A program made the translations under genes and the position numbers. From assembly GCF_010119235.1 (NCBI RefSeq), contig NZ_JAAATZ010000001.1, positions 526,501-590,500 of the forward strand: a stretch of 64,000 nucleotides of DNA, given 5' to 3'. Position 1 is the first letter of the stretch. Each line of letters begins with the position of its first letter. Source of the stretch: Flavobacterium phycosphaerae (GTDB taxonomy: Bacteria > Bacteroidota > Bacteroidia > Flavobacteriales > Flavobacteriaceae). Positions 26,213-36,337 of this stretch are shown one piece after another. The notes under the pieces are model-generated. The model saw only the letters and a program-made list of their open reading frames with translations. It made no database searches and was not told the origin of the DNA.

Positions 26213-27136
26213 TTACATTTTTTCAAGTCGGGCAGGCGTATCTTTCCCGCTGATAATAGATTGCGAACTGATGGCGATGGCTTTGATGATTTCGGTCATG
26301 TTGTCTAAGTCTAAAGTCGAAACCTCATCAGTCACTTTGTGGTAATTGGCTTCCGAATCCATTTTGGAAGTTGAAATCGTATGTGCCGGCACCCCCAAAG
26401 CGGCCAAACGCGCGTTATCCGAACGGTAAAAAAGATGCTCCTGCGGATAAGGATCGGCATAGAAGGTAAAGTTAGTGCCCTTTAAATTCTTTTGCAAAAT
26501 GGTTCCGAAATCTGATTTTTCAAAGCCGGTGATGTATGCCGAATTTTTATTCCATTTGCTTTGGGTTCCTATCATTTCAATATTGAACATCGCTACTACT
26601 TTATCGGGATTGATGTTTTCTGAAAAATAAGATGAGCCATAGCCGCCTACCTCTTCACCGGTAAATGCGACGAAAATAATGGTTCGTTCGTTTTTATTCA
26701 ATACTTTAAAATACTTTGCCAAAGTGATTATAGCCGTTACGCCCGAGGCATCATCATTGGCTCCGTTGTATATGGTATCATCACCGCTTTTCTTCATCCC
26801 TAAATGATCAAAATGAGCTGAAAAAACTACATATTCTTCCGGTTTTGATTTTCCTTTTAACACTCCGATGACATTATTGGCGGGTTTTCCGGCTTCAATA
26901 AATTCTTGACGGTAATTTTTTAAATCACCATAATATGAAAGTCCTGTAATCTTAAATTCGGTTTCAATAAAAGAGGAAGCCAACTCAATTCCTTCCGAGA
27001 AAACTTTTCGACCTTCCATTTTGTCGGATGCTAATTCGGTTTCAATTCGGGTTATGTCTTCTTTTTGAATTTTTGGATTTAGTTGAGCTTGCGCTAAAAG
27101 ACCGTAAGAGAGAAAAATTAAAAGATACTTTTTCAT
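26213..27136 (-). CDS. M28-family zinc metallopeptidase, secreted
   Basis: 307 residues with signal peptide MKKYLLIFLSYGLLAQA. The aminopeptidase-type zinc ligands are visible: SAHFDHLG, NGANDDASGV, FTGEEVGGYGS, MFNIEMIG, and a late His in NYHKVTDEVS. Known members cut N-terminal residues from peptides in the periplasm or outside. It is monocistronic, and the aromatic leader starts about 100 nt downstream. Confidence 0.92.
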   Translation of the reverse strand: MKKYLLIFLSYGLLAQAQLNPKIQKEDITRIETELASDKMEGRKVFSEGIELASSFIETEFKITGLSYYGDLKNYRQEFIEAGKPANNVIGVLKGKSKPEEYVVFSAHFDHLGMKKSGDDTIYNGANDDASGVTAIITLAKYFKVLNKNERTIIFVAFTGEEVGGYGSSYFSENINPDKVVAMFNIEMIGTQSKWNKNSAYITGFEKSDFGTILQKNLKGTNFTFYADPYPQEHLFYRSDNARLAALGVPAHTISTSKMDSEANYHKVTDEVSTLDLDNMTEIIKAIAISSQSIISGKDTPARLEKM

Positions 27137-27232
27137 AATCGTTTTATTTAATCGTAAATATAAGAATCAAATTCCTAATTAAAAAGAAAGTTAATCTGCG
27201 CACAAAAACCAAAAATGAAGCTAATTTCTATT

Positions 27233-27240
27233 TACATTTG
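27233..27240 (+). promoter_or_regulatory. Candidate -7 box of gldA
   Basis: TACATTTG is an exact TAnnTTTG match, 17 nt before the gldA ATG. A clear -33 TTTG at the right spacing is missing. Confidence 0.4.
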
Positions 27241-27257
27241 CGACAAATAGTTAGTTC

Positions 27258-28157
27258 ATGTCGATAGAAGTTCAAAATATCTCCAAAAGCTATGGTGCTC
27301 AAAAGGCACTGGACAGTGTTTCTTTTTCCATCAAAAAAGGAGAAATCGTAGGTTTCTTGGGGCCGAATGGGGCCGGAAAATCAACCTTAATGAAAATACT
27401 GACCACCTTTATCAACTCCGATGAAGGAACAGCAACCGTAAATGGCAACGATGTAAACGAAGCGCAATTGTTGGTACAAAAATCAGTGGGGTATTTACCG
27501 GAACACAATCCGTTGTACTTGGATTTATACGTTCGCGAGTATTTGGCTTTTAATGCAGATGTTTATAAAGTAGACAAATTGCGTATTGAGGAAGTAATTC
27601 AACTAACCGGATTAACGCCGGAAAGTCATAAAAAAATTGGGCAACTATCAAAAGGATACCGTCAAAGAGTAGGTTTGGCCACTGCCTTGTTACACAATCC
27701 GGATGTGCTGATTTTAGACGAACCTACCACCGGATTAGATCCCAATCAATTGGTTGAAATCAGAAATGTGATTAAAAATGTGGGGAAAGACAAAACAGTT
27801 TTCTTATCTACTCACATTATGCAGGAAGTAGAAGCCATTTGCGACCGAGTGATTATTATTGATAACGGAAAAATTGTTACCGATAAAAAACTTGACAAAC
27901 TGGTTACGGAAGAAAAAGAACAAATCATTGAAGTCGAATTTGACAAATCCATTGCTGCTGATTTGTTAGCCAATCTGCCTAATATCAAAACGTATAAAAA
28001 CACGACTGATAATCTTTGGTTACTGACCTTTACTTCGGAGGACGATATGCGCCCAACCCTATTTGACTTTGCGCATGACAATGGCTTGAAAACACTGCAA
28101 ATCAGTTTGAAAAATAAAAATCTGGAGCAAATTTTCAGAGAAAAAACTAAGAAATAA
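27258..28157 (+). CDS. gldA: Gliding motility ABC transporter ATP-binding subunit GldA
   Basis: 299 residues. Walker A GPNGAGKST, signature LSKGYRQRVGLATALLHNP and Walker B VLILDEPTTGLDP are intact, with HIMQEVEAICDRVIII in the H-loop. The length and the C-terminal tail are those of GldA, which works with GldF and GldG and is needed for gliding in Flavobacterium. GldF and GldG are not next to it. Confidence 0.9.
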   Translation: MSIEVQNISKSYGAQKALDSVSFSIKKGEIVGFLGPNGAGKSTLMKILTTFINSDEGTATVNGNDVNEAQLLVQKSVGYLPEHNPLYLDLYVREYLAFNADVYKVDKLRIEEVIQLTGLTPESHKKIGQLSKGYRQRVGLATALLHNPDVLILDEPTTGLDPNQLVEIRNVIKNVGKDKTVFLSTHIMQEVEAICDRVIIIDNGKIVTDKKLDKLVTEEKEQIIEVEFDKSIAADLLANLPNIKTYKNTTDNLWLLTFTSEDDMRPTLFDFAHDNGLKTLQISLKNKNLEQIFREKTKK

Positions 28158-28160
28158 AGA

Positions 28161-28180
28161 AGTCCCGAAGCATCGGGATT
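28161..28180. terminator. Bidirectional terminator gldA / DUF2807 gene
   Basis: Stem TCCCGA / TCGGGA (plus flanking pairs), 4-nt loop AGCA and a T tract on the plus side, in the 26-nt gap between convergent genes. Confidence 0.75.
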
Positions 28181-28183
28181 TTT

Positions 28184-28936
28184 TTATGGATATACTACAC
28201 TTCCGTAGAAAAGCGTCTGTAAATCAACTATAGGCGGAACGTTTTTCAGGACAAGATTTCCTGTACTGTTTAATAGTCCCGTGATACTTTGTACCGGATG
28301 TACTATCATATCATTAGAGCCACGATGGTATACCGTGATGTCTTGAGTAATTAAATTTGCCGCCTCGATTCTGCCATCACCAAAATAAAAATTGAAATTA
28401 GCGGTACCCATTTGTCCCGAAAGATAAAAACGGGAAACATTATTGTTGTTAATCGTCAATGTTCCAGTGCTATTCAATGTCATAATAAAATCACCCGTTC
28501 CGGCACCGGATTCGCCATCGGCATCTTTATCAAAGGAGAACAGAGTCAGATTATCAAAACCCAACACGCCATTGGAACTGATATTTCGGTCTGTTTTTGA
28601 ATAGATTTCTTCCAGTGTTGGCGTAGTAATTAAAATTTTGGTTTTGCCATAAGCTCGCACCCAATTGCAACTGGTTTCATCTTTAAAAACCAATTGGTCT
28701 CCATATTGCTTGACTTCAACATTATCAATAAAATTAGCTCCGGCTTCGATCTGTACTTTCGTTTCCGGGCCTTGCGTAATCACTACTTCAATGCCTCTAT
28801 AGACTTTAATTTTCTTAAATGGCAACACCTCAACATCCTTTAGCACCGTAGCGCCACTACTTTCAATGCAATCGCTTGGCTTTTCACACGAGTTGAAAAG
28901 TAAAATTAGAACTATGAGTGTCAATATCTTTTTCAT
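28184..28936 (-). CDS. Head GIN domain (DUF2807) lipoprotein
   Basis: 250 residues. A lipoprotein signal MKKILTLIVLILLFNSCEK with Cys17 as the lipid site is followed by a DUF2807 beta-helix: FKKIKVYRGIEVVITQGPET, KILITTPTLEEIYSKTDRNI, and repeated strands with GSGAGTGD-type turns. Function is unknown for the family, which is frequent on Bacteroidota cell envelopes. It lies 9 nt after the PagL-like gene and is likely co-transcribed. Confidence 0.85.
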   Translation of the reverse strand: MKKILTLIVLILLFNSCEKPSDCIESSGATVLKDVEVLPFKKIKVYRGIEVVITQGPETKVQIEAGANFIDNVEVKQYGDQLVFKDETSCNWVRAYGKTKILITTPTLEEIYSKTDRNISSNGVLGFDNLTLFSFDKDADGESGAGTGDFIMTLNSTGTLTINNNNVSRFYLSGQMGTANFNFYFGDGRIEAANLITQDITVYHRGSNDMIVHPVQSITGLLNSTGNLVLKNVPPIVDLQTLFYGSVVYP

Positions 28937-28945
28937 CTTTTTCTT

Positions 28946-30034
28946 TTATAATCTAACCCCAACACCAAATTCTAAAGCCTCAGCTAAAAACAAGTGCGTT
29001 TTAACAGCAAAGCTTGTAAAAATTTTATCGGTAACATAATATTTAATTCCAACACGGTCATAAATAGCAATGTCTTTTTTAAACGGCTGGTAAACATAAT
29101 ATCCCAATTGCGCTTCGAGCGAAACCCTATTGATAAACAATTCATGCCCCACAAAAACCCCGACACGCTTGTAATCGGTATTCGGGTCAATGTTTTTCTC
29201 CGGATAAGCTACCGCGAAATATTTGATATAATCTTTAAATGAATTTGTCAGAAACAATTCGGTTCCCAACTGCAAAGCCGATTTGCGGTTCAGGCGTTTA
29301 TCCGCATAAAAACCTATATGATAAAACGGTCGCTGACCACTTCCTATAATCGGACTTTCATTGATTCCGGTTCGTAAAACAAAATTGTATTTTATAGGTT
29401 CGCGGTATGATTTTTTGACCCCGGTAGTATCATTCACTATCGCTTTTTCATCATTAAAATTATAATTCACCCCTAAATTCAGCGAATAAGTATTGATTCC
29501 ACTGTTGGGCGACCTCACTCTACCGTTCGAATAATGCGCAAAAAACAGTCCGGCATGAAACCCTATATTTTTAAATAGCGTCTGATTCGTATACGTCAAA
29601 CCAAAATTGGTATTATCCAAAATCTTGGTTCCAAAAGCCTTATTCTTGCTGTTGGTTTCTTTATCATACGGATTGGTCGTCATCGCAAATCCTTGCGCCA
29701 GTTGCAATTGCAACCTTCTTTTCCAAAAATAAAAATTGTAAAAACCACCAACAGCATAAGCCGAGCCTAAAGGTTCGCTCTTAAAATCCTGATATAAAAA
29801 ATAGGTTCCGTAATCGGGAAAATTAAACGCTTTTTGCCACTCTTTTCGGCCATGAGTTTTGACCAAAAAACGCACCATCAATCCTTCCGGATGTCCGTTA
29901 ATTAAGTGATACATATCTTCTTTGTGCGGTAAAACATTCCCTCGCAAGGCTGACACCTCTATGGCATAAGTATCCTTTTGCTGCGCCAAAGCAAGGCCTG
30001 AAACCAATAAAAGAAAACAGTAAAAATGTTTCAT
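28946..30034 (-). CDS. PagL-like acyloxyacyl hydrolase / lipid A deacylase family protein
   Basis: 362 residues with a signal peptide (MKHFYCFLLLVSGLALAQ). It is an outer-membrane beta-barrel type sequence with alternating strands and aromatic ends. FFAHYSNGRVRSPNSGIN carries the His-x-Ser pair of PagL-type lipid A 3-O-deacylases. It is longer than Pseudomonas PagL (about 170 residues), a form common in Bacteroidota. Activity on lipid A is inferred from the motif. Confidence 0.8.
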   Translation of the reverse strand: MKHFYCFLLLVSGLALAQQKDTYAIEVSALRGNVLPHKEDMYHLINGHPEGLMVRFLVKTHGRKEWQKAFNFPDYGTYFLYQDFKSEPLGSAYAVGGFYNFYFWKRRLQLQLAQGFAMTTNPYDKETNSKNKAFGTKILDNTNFGLTYTNQTLFKNIGFHAGLFFAHYSNGRVRSPNSGINTYSLNLGVNYNFNDEKAIVNDTTGVKKSYREPIKYNFVLRTGINESPIIGSGQRPFYHIGFYADKRLNRKSALQLGTELFLTNSFKDYIKYFAVAYPEKNIDPNTDYKRVGVFVGHELFINRVSLEAQLGYYVYQPFKKDIAIYDRVGIKYYVTDKIFTSFAVKTHLFLAEALEFGVGVRL

Positions 30035-30083
30035 GCTAAAAGTTAAAAACGCACAAATATAACGGAATATCTTAAGGAGCGAA

Positions 30084-30156
30084 GGGTTCGGGCATTTTTA
30101 ACATCCATGTTCCCGCTGTCCGCACTACAAGGTAGTTGCTCCCATCGGGGCTAGTT
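30084..30156 (-). repeat. Interspersed repeat, copy B
   Basis: On the minus strand: CTAGCCCCGATGGGAGC, GTGCGGACAGCGGGAACA, then AATGCCCGAACCC. The same blocks occur in copy A (11245-11311). It sits just after the metF stop. Confidence 0.6.
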
Positions 30157-30177
30157 AGGAATGCTCTTTTGCCAAAG

Positions 30178-31134
30178 TTAAAACACCTGTGAAGCAATTG
30201 CCTTAATATTCGCTGCTTTTCCCATCGAGTAATAATGCAAAACCGGTATTCCTGCAGCTACTAACTCTTTACTTTGTTGGGTACACCACTCAATTCCTAT
30301 TTCTTTTACATGGTCGTTGTCTTTGGCTTTTACCACAGCCATAATTAAATCATCAGGCAATTCTATACTGAATCGGTGGGGAATTAAGTTCAGTTGTTTT
30401 TTAGTCGCTATAGGTTTCAATCCCGGTATAATTGGTACTGTTATGCCGGCTGTTCTGCATTTTTCTACAAAATCAAAGAATTTCTGATTGTCAAAAAACA
30501 TCTGAGTAATAATGTAATCGGCACCATTTTTTATTTTTTGTTTCAGAAAATGGATGTCGCTGTCCAAGCTCGGAGCCTCCATGTGTTTCTCAGGATAACC
30601 GGCCACACCCACACAAAAATTAGTCTTAGCCGAATTCTTCAAATCTTCATCCAAGTAAATTCCGTTATTCAGATTACTGATTTGAGTAACCAATTCAGTC
30701 GCGTATTCATTCCCTTCTTTTTCCGGATGAAAATAGGTTTCGGTTTTTAAAGCATCGCCTCGTAAAGCCACAACATTATCAATTCCTAAAAAATCCAAAT
30801 CAATCAAAAGGTTCTCGGTGTCTTCTTTGGTAAAACCACCACACAAGATATGCGGAATAGCATCTACATTATATTTATTCTGAATACCGGCACAAATTCC
30901 CACCGTTCCCGGACGTTTCTTAACGATTTTCTTTTGTAACAACCCATTGGGTAATTCTTTGTATTCGTATTCCTCTCTGTGATAAGTCACATCAATAAAT
31001 GGCGGATTGAACTCCATCAACGGATCAATACTGTCAAAAATCGACTGAATGTTTTGCCCTTTCAAAGGCGGTAAAATCTCAAAGGAGAACAATGGTTTTC
31101 CTTTAGCGTTTTCTATATGTTGGGTTACTTTCAT
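30178..31134 (-). CDS. metF: Methylenetetrahydrofolate reductase
   Basis: 318 residues. It reduces 5,10-methylene-THF to 5-methyl-THF, the methyl donor for MetH. FSFEILPPLKGQ at the N-terminus with the catalytic Glu, DVTYHREEYEY, VALRGDA, QMFFDNQKFFDFV and PIIPGLKPI are visible. It is third in the metH1-metH2-metF unit preceded by a SAM-I-type aptamer. A tract of 'ttataagttatgaattatgag' repeats occupies the gap to metH2. Confidence 0.96.
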   Translation of the reverse strand: MKVTQHIENAKGKPLFSFEILPPLKGQNIQSIFDSIDPLMEFNPPFIDVTYHREEYEYKELPNGLLQKKIVKKRPGTVGICAGIQNKYNVDAIPHILCGGFTKEDTENLLIDLDFLGIDNVVALRGDALKTETYFHPEKEGNEYATELVTQISNLNNGIYLDEDLKNSAKTNFCVGVAGYPEKHMEAPSLDSDIHFLKQKIKNGADYIITQMFFDNQKFFDFVEKCRTAGITVPIIPGLKPIATKKQLNLIPHRFSIELPDDLIMAVVKAKDNDHVKEIGIEWCTQQSKELVAAGIPVLHYYSMGKAANIKAIASQVF

Positions 31135-31172
31135 TCCTAGTTATAAGTTATGAATTATGAGTTATGAGTTGG

Positions 31173-33836
31173 TTAATCGGCAATATTTGGTGAAAGCCAT
31201 TTGTTGGCTGTTTCTGTTGAAATTCCTCTTCTTTTGGCATAATCTTCTACTTGGTCATTCTTGATTTTTCCTAAGCCAAAATACTTGCTTTCCGGGTTCG
31301 CAAAATAATAGCCCGAAACCGAAGAAGCCGGCCACATTGCCATACTTTCAGTTAGCTTCACGCCTATTTCCAGTTCTACATTCAACAGTTTCCAAATGGT
31401 GGGTTTTTCTAAATGGTCAGGACAAGCAGGATAACCCGGAGCCGGGCGGATGCCTTTGTATTCTTCGTCAATCAAATCTTGATTGGTCAAACTTTCCTCG
31501 GACGCATAGCCCCAAATCTCTTTACGGACTTTTAAATGCAAATACTCAGCAAAAGCTTCTGCTAATCTATCACCAAGGGCTTTTACTAAAATCGAGTTGT
31601 AATCGTCTAATTGTTTTTCGAATTCGGCTGCTTTTTCCTCTACGCCAAATCCGGTAGCAACACAAAAACAACCAATATAATCTTGCTTTCCGCTTGCTTT
31701 TGGTGCAATAAAATCAGCTAACGCGATGTTTGGTGCTCCCGCTGTTTTTTGTGATTGTTGTCGCAAAGTCAGAAACTTATGATTAGTTCCTTCAATTTCA
31801 ATATCATCATCATTGACCGTATTCGCTGGAAAAATTCCAAGAATTCCTTTCGCTGTTAACCATTTCTCGGAAACTATTTGGTTGAGCATTTTTTGGGCAT
31901 CGGCGAATAAAGTAGTGGCTTGTTCCCCTACTACCTCATCCGTCAAAATCGCCGGATATTTTCCATACAGTTCCCACGAACTGAAGAAGGGTGTCCAGTC
32001 GATGAAATCAACTAGTTCAGATAATTCAACATCAATGGTTTTTGTTCCGATGAAATTTGGTTTAACCGGTGTGAAATTATTCCAATCTAATTGTAATTTA
32101 TTCTTTCTTGCATCCTCAATTGAAAGGTAATTTTTATCTCGACTTCGACTTAAATAGCCTTCCCGGAGTTTGTCGTATTCGGCCCGAACGGTTTGAGCAT
32201 AAGCTATTTTAGTTTCTGCTTGAAGCAAATTACTGGCTACGGTTACCGCACGCGAAGCATCGTTTACGTGAACCACCGTTTCTTTATATTCCGGTGCAAT
32301 TTTCACAGCCGTATGCGCTCTAGAAGTCGTAGCTCCGCCTATCATGACCGGAATTTTGATGTTGAGTTTGTCCATTTCTTTGGCCAAATACACCATTTCA
32401 TCCAGCGAAGGCGTAATCAATCCGCTCAACCCAATGATATCGACATTTTCGCGAACAGCCGCTTCAATGATTTTTTCCGGTGGCACCATTACGCCCAAAT
32501 CGATGATTTCAAAATTGTTGCAGGCCAATACTACGGCTACTATATTTTTGCCGATGTCGTGCACATCTCCTTTTACGGTGGCCATCAAAACCTTTCCGGC
32601 GGAGGATGATTTCCCGTCTTTAGAAGCTTCTATATATGGTAGCAAATAGGCCACGGCTTTCTTCATTACACGGGCTGATTTTACCACTTGAGGCAAAAAC
32701 ATTTTCCCGCTTCCGAATAAATCACCCACCACATTCATCCCGGCCATCAAATTGATTTCGATAACTTCAATGGGTTTGGAGGCTACTTGTCTTGCTTCTT
32801 CAACATCTATTTCTATAAATTCGTCAATTCCTTTCACTAACGAATGGGTTAATCGGTCTTGTACCGAACCACTGCGCCATTCTTGAATCGCTTTTTCGTT
32901 GGTCTTGAAATCGCCTTTGAAGCTTTCGGCTAAATCCAATAATCTTTCTGTGGCATCTTCTCTTCTATTTAGCAAAACATCTTCTACATGTTCCAATAAG
33001 ATTGGATCGATTTCATCATAAATCTCCAACATTTCCGGATTCACAATTCCCATCGTCATGCCGTTTTTAATCGCGTGGTATAAGAACGCCGAATGCATGG
33101 CTTCCCGTACTTTGTCATTCCCACGAAATGAAAACGACACATTACTCACCCCACCGGAAACACCGGCATAAGGCAAGTTTTCGCGAATCCATTTGGTGGC
33201 TCTGAAGAAATCTAAGGCGTTTAATTTGTGTTCTTCCATTCCGGTAGCCACCGGGAAAATATTCGGATCAAAGATGATGTCTTCCGCCGGAAAATGCACT
33301 TCATTGACTAAGATATCATAACTTCTTTTACAGATTTCAATTCTTCTTTCATAGTTATCAGCCTGACCTTCTTCATCAAAAGCCATAACGATTACTGCGG
33401 CACCATATCTTTTAATCAACTTCGCATGATGAATGAAAGCTGCTTTCCCTTCTTTTAAAGAAATGGAATTCACAACCCCTTTACCTTGTACTACCTTCAA
33501 ACCGGCTTCAATGATTTCCCATTTGGAACTGTCAATCATTACCGGAACTCGAGCAATATCTGGTTCGGCGGCAATCAGGTTGAGGAATTTGGTCATCGCA
33601 TAAACCCCGTCCAACATTCCTTCATCCATATTGATGTCGATGATTTGTGCTCCGCCTTCCACTTGGTTGCGGGCAATATCGAGTGCTTCTTCGTATTTTT
33701 CTTCTTTAATAAGTCGCAAGAATTTACGCGAACCGGTTACGTTGGTGCGTTCTCCTACGTTAATGAAATTAGATTCCGGAGTCACGATAAGCGGCTCTAA
33801 ACCGGATAGTTTTAAATATTTTGTTGCTTCCGCCAT
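31173..33836 (-). CDS. metH: Methionine synthase, pterin-, cobalamin- and activation-domain subunit
   Basis: 887 residues. The pterin-binding domain (about 1-300: [16 protein letters not shown]) is followed by the B12 domain with GDVHDIGKN (axial His ligand) and the AdoMet reactivation domain with [16 protein letters not shown]. It lacks the homocysteine domain, encoded by the preceding gene, whose stop overlaps this ATG by one base (TAATG). Together they make cobalamin-dependent methionine synthase. This two-gene form is usual in Bacteroidota. Confidence 0.96.
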   Translation of the reverse strand: MAEATKYLKLSGLEPLIVTPESNFINVGERTNVTGSRKFLRLIKEEKYEEALDIARNQVEGGAQIIDINMDEGMLDGVYAMTKFLNLIAAEPDIARVPVMIDSSKWEIIEAGLKVVQGKGVVNSISLKEGKAAFIHHAKLIKRYGAAVIVMAFDEEGQADNYERRIEICKRSYDILVNEVHFPAEDIIFDPNIFPVATGMEEHKLNALDFFRATKWIRENLPYAGVSGGVSNVSFSFRGNDKVREAMHSAFLYHAIKNGMTMGIVNPEMLEIYDEIDPILLEHVEDVLLNRREDATERLLDLAESFKGDFKTNEKAIQEWRSGSVQDRLTHSLVKGIDEFIEIDVEEARQVASKPIEVIEINLMAGMNVVGDLFGSGKMFLPQVVKSARVMKKAVAYLLPYIEASKDGKSSSAGKVLMATVKGDVHDIGKNIVAVVLACNNFEIIDLGVMVPPEKIIEAAVRENVDIIGLSGLITPSLDEMVYLAKEMDKLNIKIPVMIGGATTSRAHTAVKIAPEYKETVVHVNDASRAVTVASNLLQAETKIAYAQTVRAEYDKLREGYLSRSRDKNYLSIEDARKNKLQLDWNNFTPVKPNFIGTKTIDVELSELVDFIDWTPFFSSWELYGKYPAILTDEVVGEQATTLFADAQKMLNQIVSEKWLTAKGILGIFPANTVNDDDIEIEGTNHKFLTLRQQSQKTAGAPNIALADFIAPKASGKQDYIGCFCVATGFGVEEKAAEFEKQLDDYNSILVKALGDRLAEAFAEYLHLKVRKEIWGYASEESLTNQDLIDEEYKGIRPAPGYPACPDHLEKPTIWKLLNVELEIGVKLTESMAMWPASSVSGYYFANPESKYFGLGKIKNDQVEDYAKRRGISTETANKWLSPNIAD

Positions 33837-34825
33837 TATATCGTTTCTAAAATATGTCTTGGTTTAAATTCTTTGGCTACTTCAGCGATGGCTTTGATAT
33901 GTTCCGGAGTTGTACCGCAGCAACCGCCAATGATGTTTACTAAATTATCTTGTAAATACTCTTTGATTAAGGCTTGCATTTCCTGTGGTGTTTGGTCGTA
34001 TTGCCCGAAAGCATTAGGCAAACCGGCATTAGGATGAGCAGAAATATTTAAGGTTGTATTGTGGGCTAAACGCTTTAAATACGGTTTTAATTGGTCGGCA
34101 CCAAGAGCACAATTAAATCCTATGCTTAGTAAAGGAATATGGGCAATGGAAATCAAAAAGGCTTCTACTGTTTGCCCGGAAAGGGTTCGTCCTGAAGCAT
34201 CGGTAATGGTTCCAGAAACCATTACAGGTATGTCTAAATTGCGTTCTTCCTTGACTTCTTCAATAGCGAATAAAGCCGCTTTGGCGTTAAGTGTGTCGAA
34301 AATGGTTTCTACTAAAAGTACATCGACTCCACCTTCAATTAAGGCTTCTACTTGTTGTTTGTAGGCTATGCGCAAATCGTCAAAGGTTACCGCTCTGAAT
34401 CCCGGATCGTTTACATCGGGTGACATGGAAGCAGTTCTGTTGGTTGGTCCGATGGAACCGGCTACGAAACGTGGTCTGTCTGTAAATTCATCGGCTACTT
34501 CACGGGCAATTTTGGCGGATTCGTAGTTTAATTCATAAACCAAATCTTCCAAGTGGTAATCGGCCATACCGATTGTGGTTCCTGAGAACGTGTTGGTTTC
34601 TACGATATCGGCACCGGCTTGAAAATATAGGCGGTGGACTTGTTTTACTGCTTCGGGTTGGGTGATGGAAAGCAAATCATTATTGCCTTTCAGCGGATGG
34701 GGAAAATCCTTAAAGCGTTCACCTCGGAAATCTTCTTCGGAGAAATTGTTGCGTTGCAGCATCGTTCCCATGGCACCGTCGAGGACGAGAATTCTTTCTT
34801 TTATGGCGTCTTGAATTGTTGACAT
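33836..34825 (-). CDS. metH: Methionine synthase, homocysteine-binding subunit
   Basis: 329 residues equal to the N-terminal module of Met[17 protein letters not shown] at the start, VETNTFSGT, and zinc ligands in [11 protein letters not shown] and [11 protein letters not shown]. It is translationally coupled to the other half by a 1-nt overlap. It is the first gene after a SAM-I-type aptamer (35000-35128). Confidence 0.96.
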   Translation of the reverse strand: MSTIQDAIKERILVLDGAMGTMLQRNNFSEEDFRGERFKDFPHPLKGNNDLLSITQPEAVKQVHRLYFQAGADIVETNTFSGTTIGMADYHLEDLVYELNYESAKIAREVADEFTDRPRFVAGSIGPTNRTASMSPDVNDPGFRAVTFDDLRIAYKQQVEALIEGGVDVLLVETIFDTLNAKAALFAIEEVKEERNLDIPVMVSGTITDASGRTLSGQTVEAFLISIAHIPLLSIGFNCALGADQLKPYLKRLAHNTTLNISAHPNAGLPNAFGQYDQTPQEMQALIKEYLQDNLVNIIGGCCGTTPEHIKAIAEVAKEFKPRHILETI

Positions 34826-34902
34826 ATTTTTTTGGGTGTTGTGTCTTGGTTGTCGGTTGTTGAGTAGGCAACTGACTCCAAGAAATCAATACATTTTACT
34901 TT

Positions 34903-34981
34903 TTAGCCCCGATTGACGCGACTGCCATGCAGTGCAAAAAGCGGGAATAGGGACTGCTGCAATTGCGCAAGCCATTCGCTC
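34903..34981 (+). repeat. Interspersed repeat, copy C
   Basis: TTTAGCCCCGATTGACGCG at one end and AAAGCGGGAATAGGGACTGC inside match blocks of copies A and B. It lies between the aptamer and the metH start, so it is part of the metH leader RNA. An ACTGC/GCAGT hairpin is contained within. Confidence 0.55.
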
Positions 34982-34999
34982 TTAAAAATTATAAATATG

Positions 35000-35128
35000 T
35001 TATCGTGAAAGTGAGAAAAATTCTCGGGTTATCTGCTCTCAAGTAATTTGAGATAGAATGTAGCACCTTCTTTTGGCAAAGGGTTGCTAAGCTTTCATCG
35101 GGTCTATTCCCTCCGGCTTTCGTGATAA
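35000..35128 (-). promoter_or_regulatory. SAM-I (S-box) type riboswitch upstream of metH
   Basis: On the minus strand the conserved core is clear: GGAGGGAATAGACCCGATGA, then AAGCTTAGCAACC and AAGGTGCTACATTC. The P1 helix joins TTATCACGAAAG (35117-35128) with CTTTCACGATAA (35000-35011), with two internal mismatches. It should sense SAM and lower metH-metF expression. The expression platform is not obvious, as the next 80 nt belong to repeat copy C. Confidence 0.88.
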
Positions 35129-35199
35129 CAAACAATACGTTTATGAACGGTGCAAAGTAACATCATAGATTTTGGATTTGCAAGTCTTTTGAAAAAATA

Positions 35200-35231
35200 A
35201 AAACCTACAACGTTGTAGTGCTGTAGGTTTT
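35200..35231 (-). terminator. Terminator of the metY-hom operon
   Basis: A 10-bp stem AAAACCTACA / TGTAGGTTTT with an inner CAACGTTG palindrome and a T-rich tail on the minus strand, immediately after the hom stop. It separates the leader-controlled operon from the riboswitch-controlled one. Confidence 0.85.
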
Positions 35232-35236
35232 TAGCG

Positions 35237-36337
35237 TTAGAGCCAAACGGCTTCTTTGATTTTAATTTTTTCGGCGATTTTGAGAATATCAGTCAAAACG
35301 CCACGAGCGGTAACTTGTTTCCCTGCGCCAGCTCCCTGGATGACAATTGGGATTTCGCCATAGGATTTGGTGTAAATTTCAATCAGGTTATCGGCGCCTT
35401 TGAGTTGACCCAATGCGGAACTTTTTGGAACTGAAATCAGTTTGACTTCCAATTCTTTTTTGATCACATCAAATTCACCTACATAACGCAAAACATGGTT
35501 TTCGGCTTGCGTGATTTTGGCAATTTGAAACGGTTTGTCAAAAAGCAATTTATTTACTGAATATTCTGCTTTGGTATTCTTTTCATTCAGATTGGGAAGC
35601 AAAAGGGTTTCTATTTTTATACCTGAAAACTCAAACTCTTGCTCTATTTCGCGAGCCAGAATCAATAATTTTCGGGCCACATCGTTTCCGGATAAATCTT
35701 CTCGGGAGTCGGGCTCCGTGTATCCTTTCTTCTCCGCATCGGCAAGAATAGTAGAAAACGGAATGTCTTCGGAAGAAAATCGATTAAAAATATAACTCAG
35801 CGAGCCGGAGAATACGCCTCGAATTTTGGTGATTTCTTCACCCGAAAAGTGTAAGTCGTTGATGGTTTGGACTACTGGTAAACCGGCACCTACATTGGTT
35901 TCATACAGAAAGGATTTGTCAAATTTTTTGAGGTTCCTTCGGAGTTCTTTGTAGAAGTCGATGTGCTGAGTATTTGCTTTTTTGTTGGCAGCAACTATAT
36001 CGAACCCGTTTTGAATGAGTGGGATATAGCTTTTAATCAATTCGGAACTGGCGGTGGCATCCACAGCAATCAGGTTTTCCAATTGTTGCTCTTGAACGTA
36101 TTCAATGATGTCATCGATTCGGAATGGAATAGCTGATTGGGCGAAGTTGGCTTCCCATTTGTTTTTGACGCCCTCTTTTTCAAAAAAAGCCAAAGTGGAA
36201 TTGGTGATGATGGGAAAACGCAGCTCAATATTTCTTTTTTTAAGAAAGAATTGTTGGCTTTCGATTACCTGATTGATTAAAGTGCTTCCGACATTTCCGA
36301 TGCCGAAAAGGATGACATTGACTCTAAGCGCTGACAT
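35237..36337 (-). CDS. hom: Homoserine dehydrogenase
   Basis: 366 residues, monofunctional with no aspartate kinase part. NAD(P) fold VILFGIGNVGSTLI, then DATASSELIKSY, VAANKKANTQ, and the catalytic region GVFSGSLSYIFN with GYTEPDSREDLSGNDVARKL. A C-terminal ACT domain is not evident. It makes homoserine for methionine and threonine. Its ATG overlaps the end of metX by 14 nt. Confidence 0.93.
   Translation of the reverse strand: MSALRVNVILFGIGNVGSTLINQVIESQQFFLKKRNIELRFPIITNSTLAFFEKEGVKNKWEANFAQSAIPFRIDDIIEYVQEQQLENLIAVDATASSELIKSYIPLIQNGFDIVAANKKANTQHIDFYKELRRNLKKFDKSFLYETNVGAGLPVVQTINDLHFSGEEITKIRGVFSGSLSYIFNRFSSEDIPFSTILADAEKKGYTEPDSREDLSGNDVARKLLILAREIEQEFEFSGIKIETLLLPNLNEKNTKAEYSVNKLLFDKPFQIAKITQAENHVLRYVGEFDVIKKELEVKLISVPKSSALGQLKGADNLIEIYTKSYGEIPIVIQGAGAGKQVTARGVLTDILKIAEKIKIKEAVWL

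Larger units (their letters stand above)
34826..35236 (-). other. Long leader region hom to metH
   Basis: A 411-nt gap holding, in the direction of transcription, the hom terminator (35200-35231), the SAM-I-type aptamer (35000-35128) and interspersed repeat copy C (34903-34981). I see no small ORF worth calling here. Confidence 0.7.

Noticed and set aside
35117..35128. Cobalamin riboswitch before metH
   Set aside because: metH is B12-dependent, but the visible core (GGAGGGAATAGACCCGATGA, AAGGTGCTACATTC) is that of SAM-I, and no B12-box was seen.
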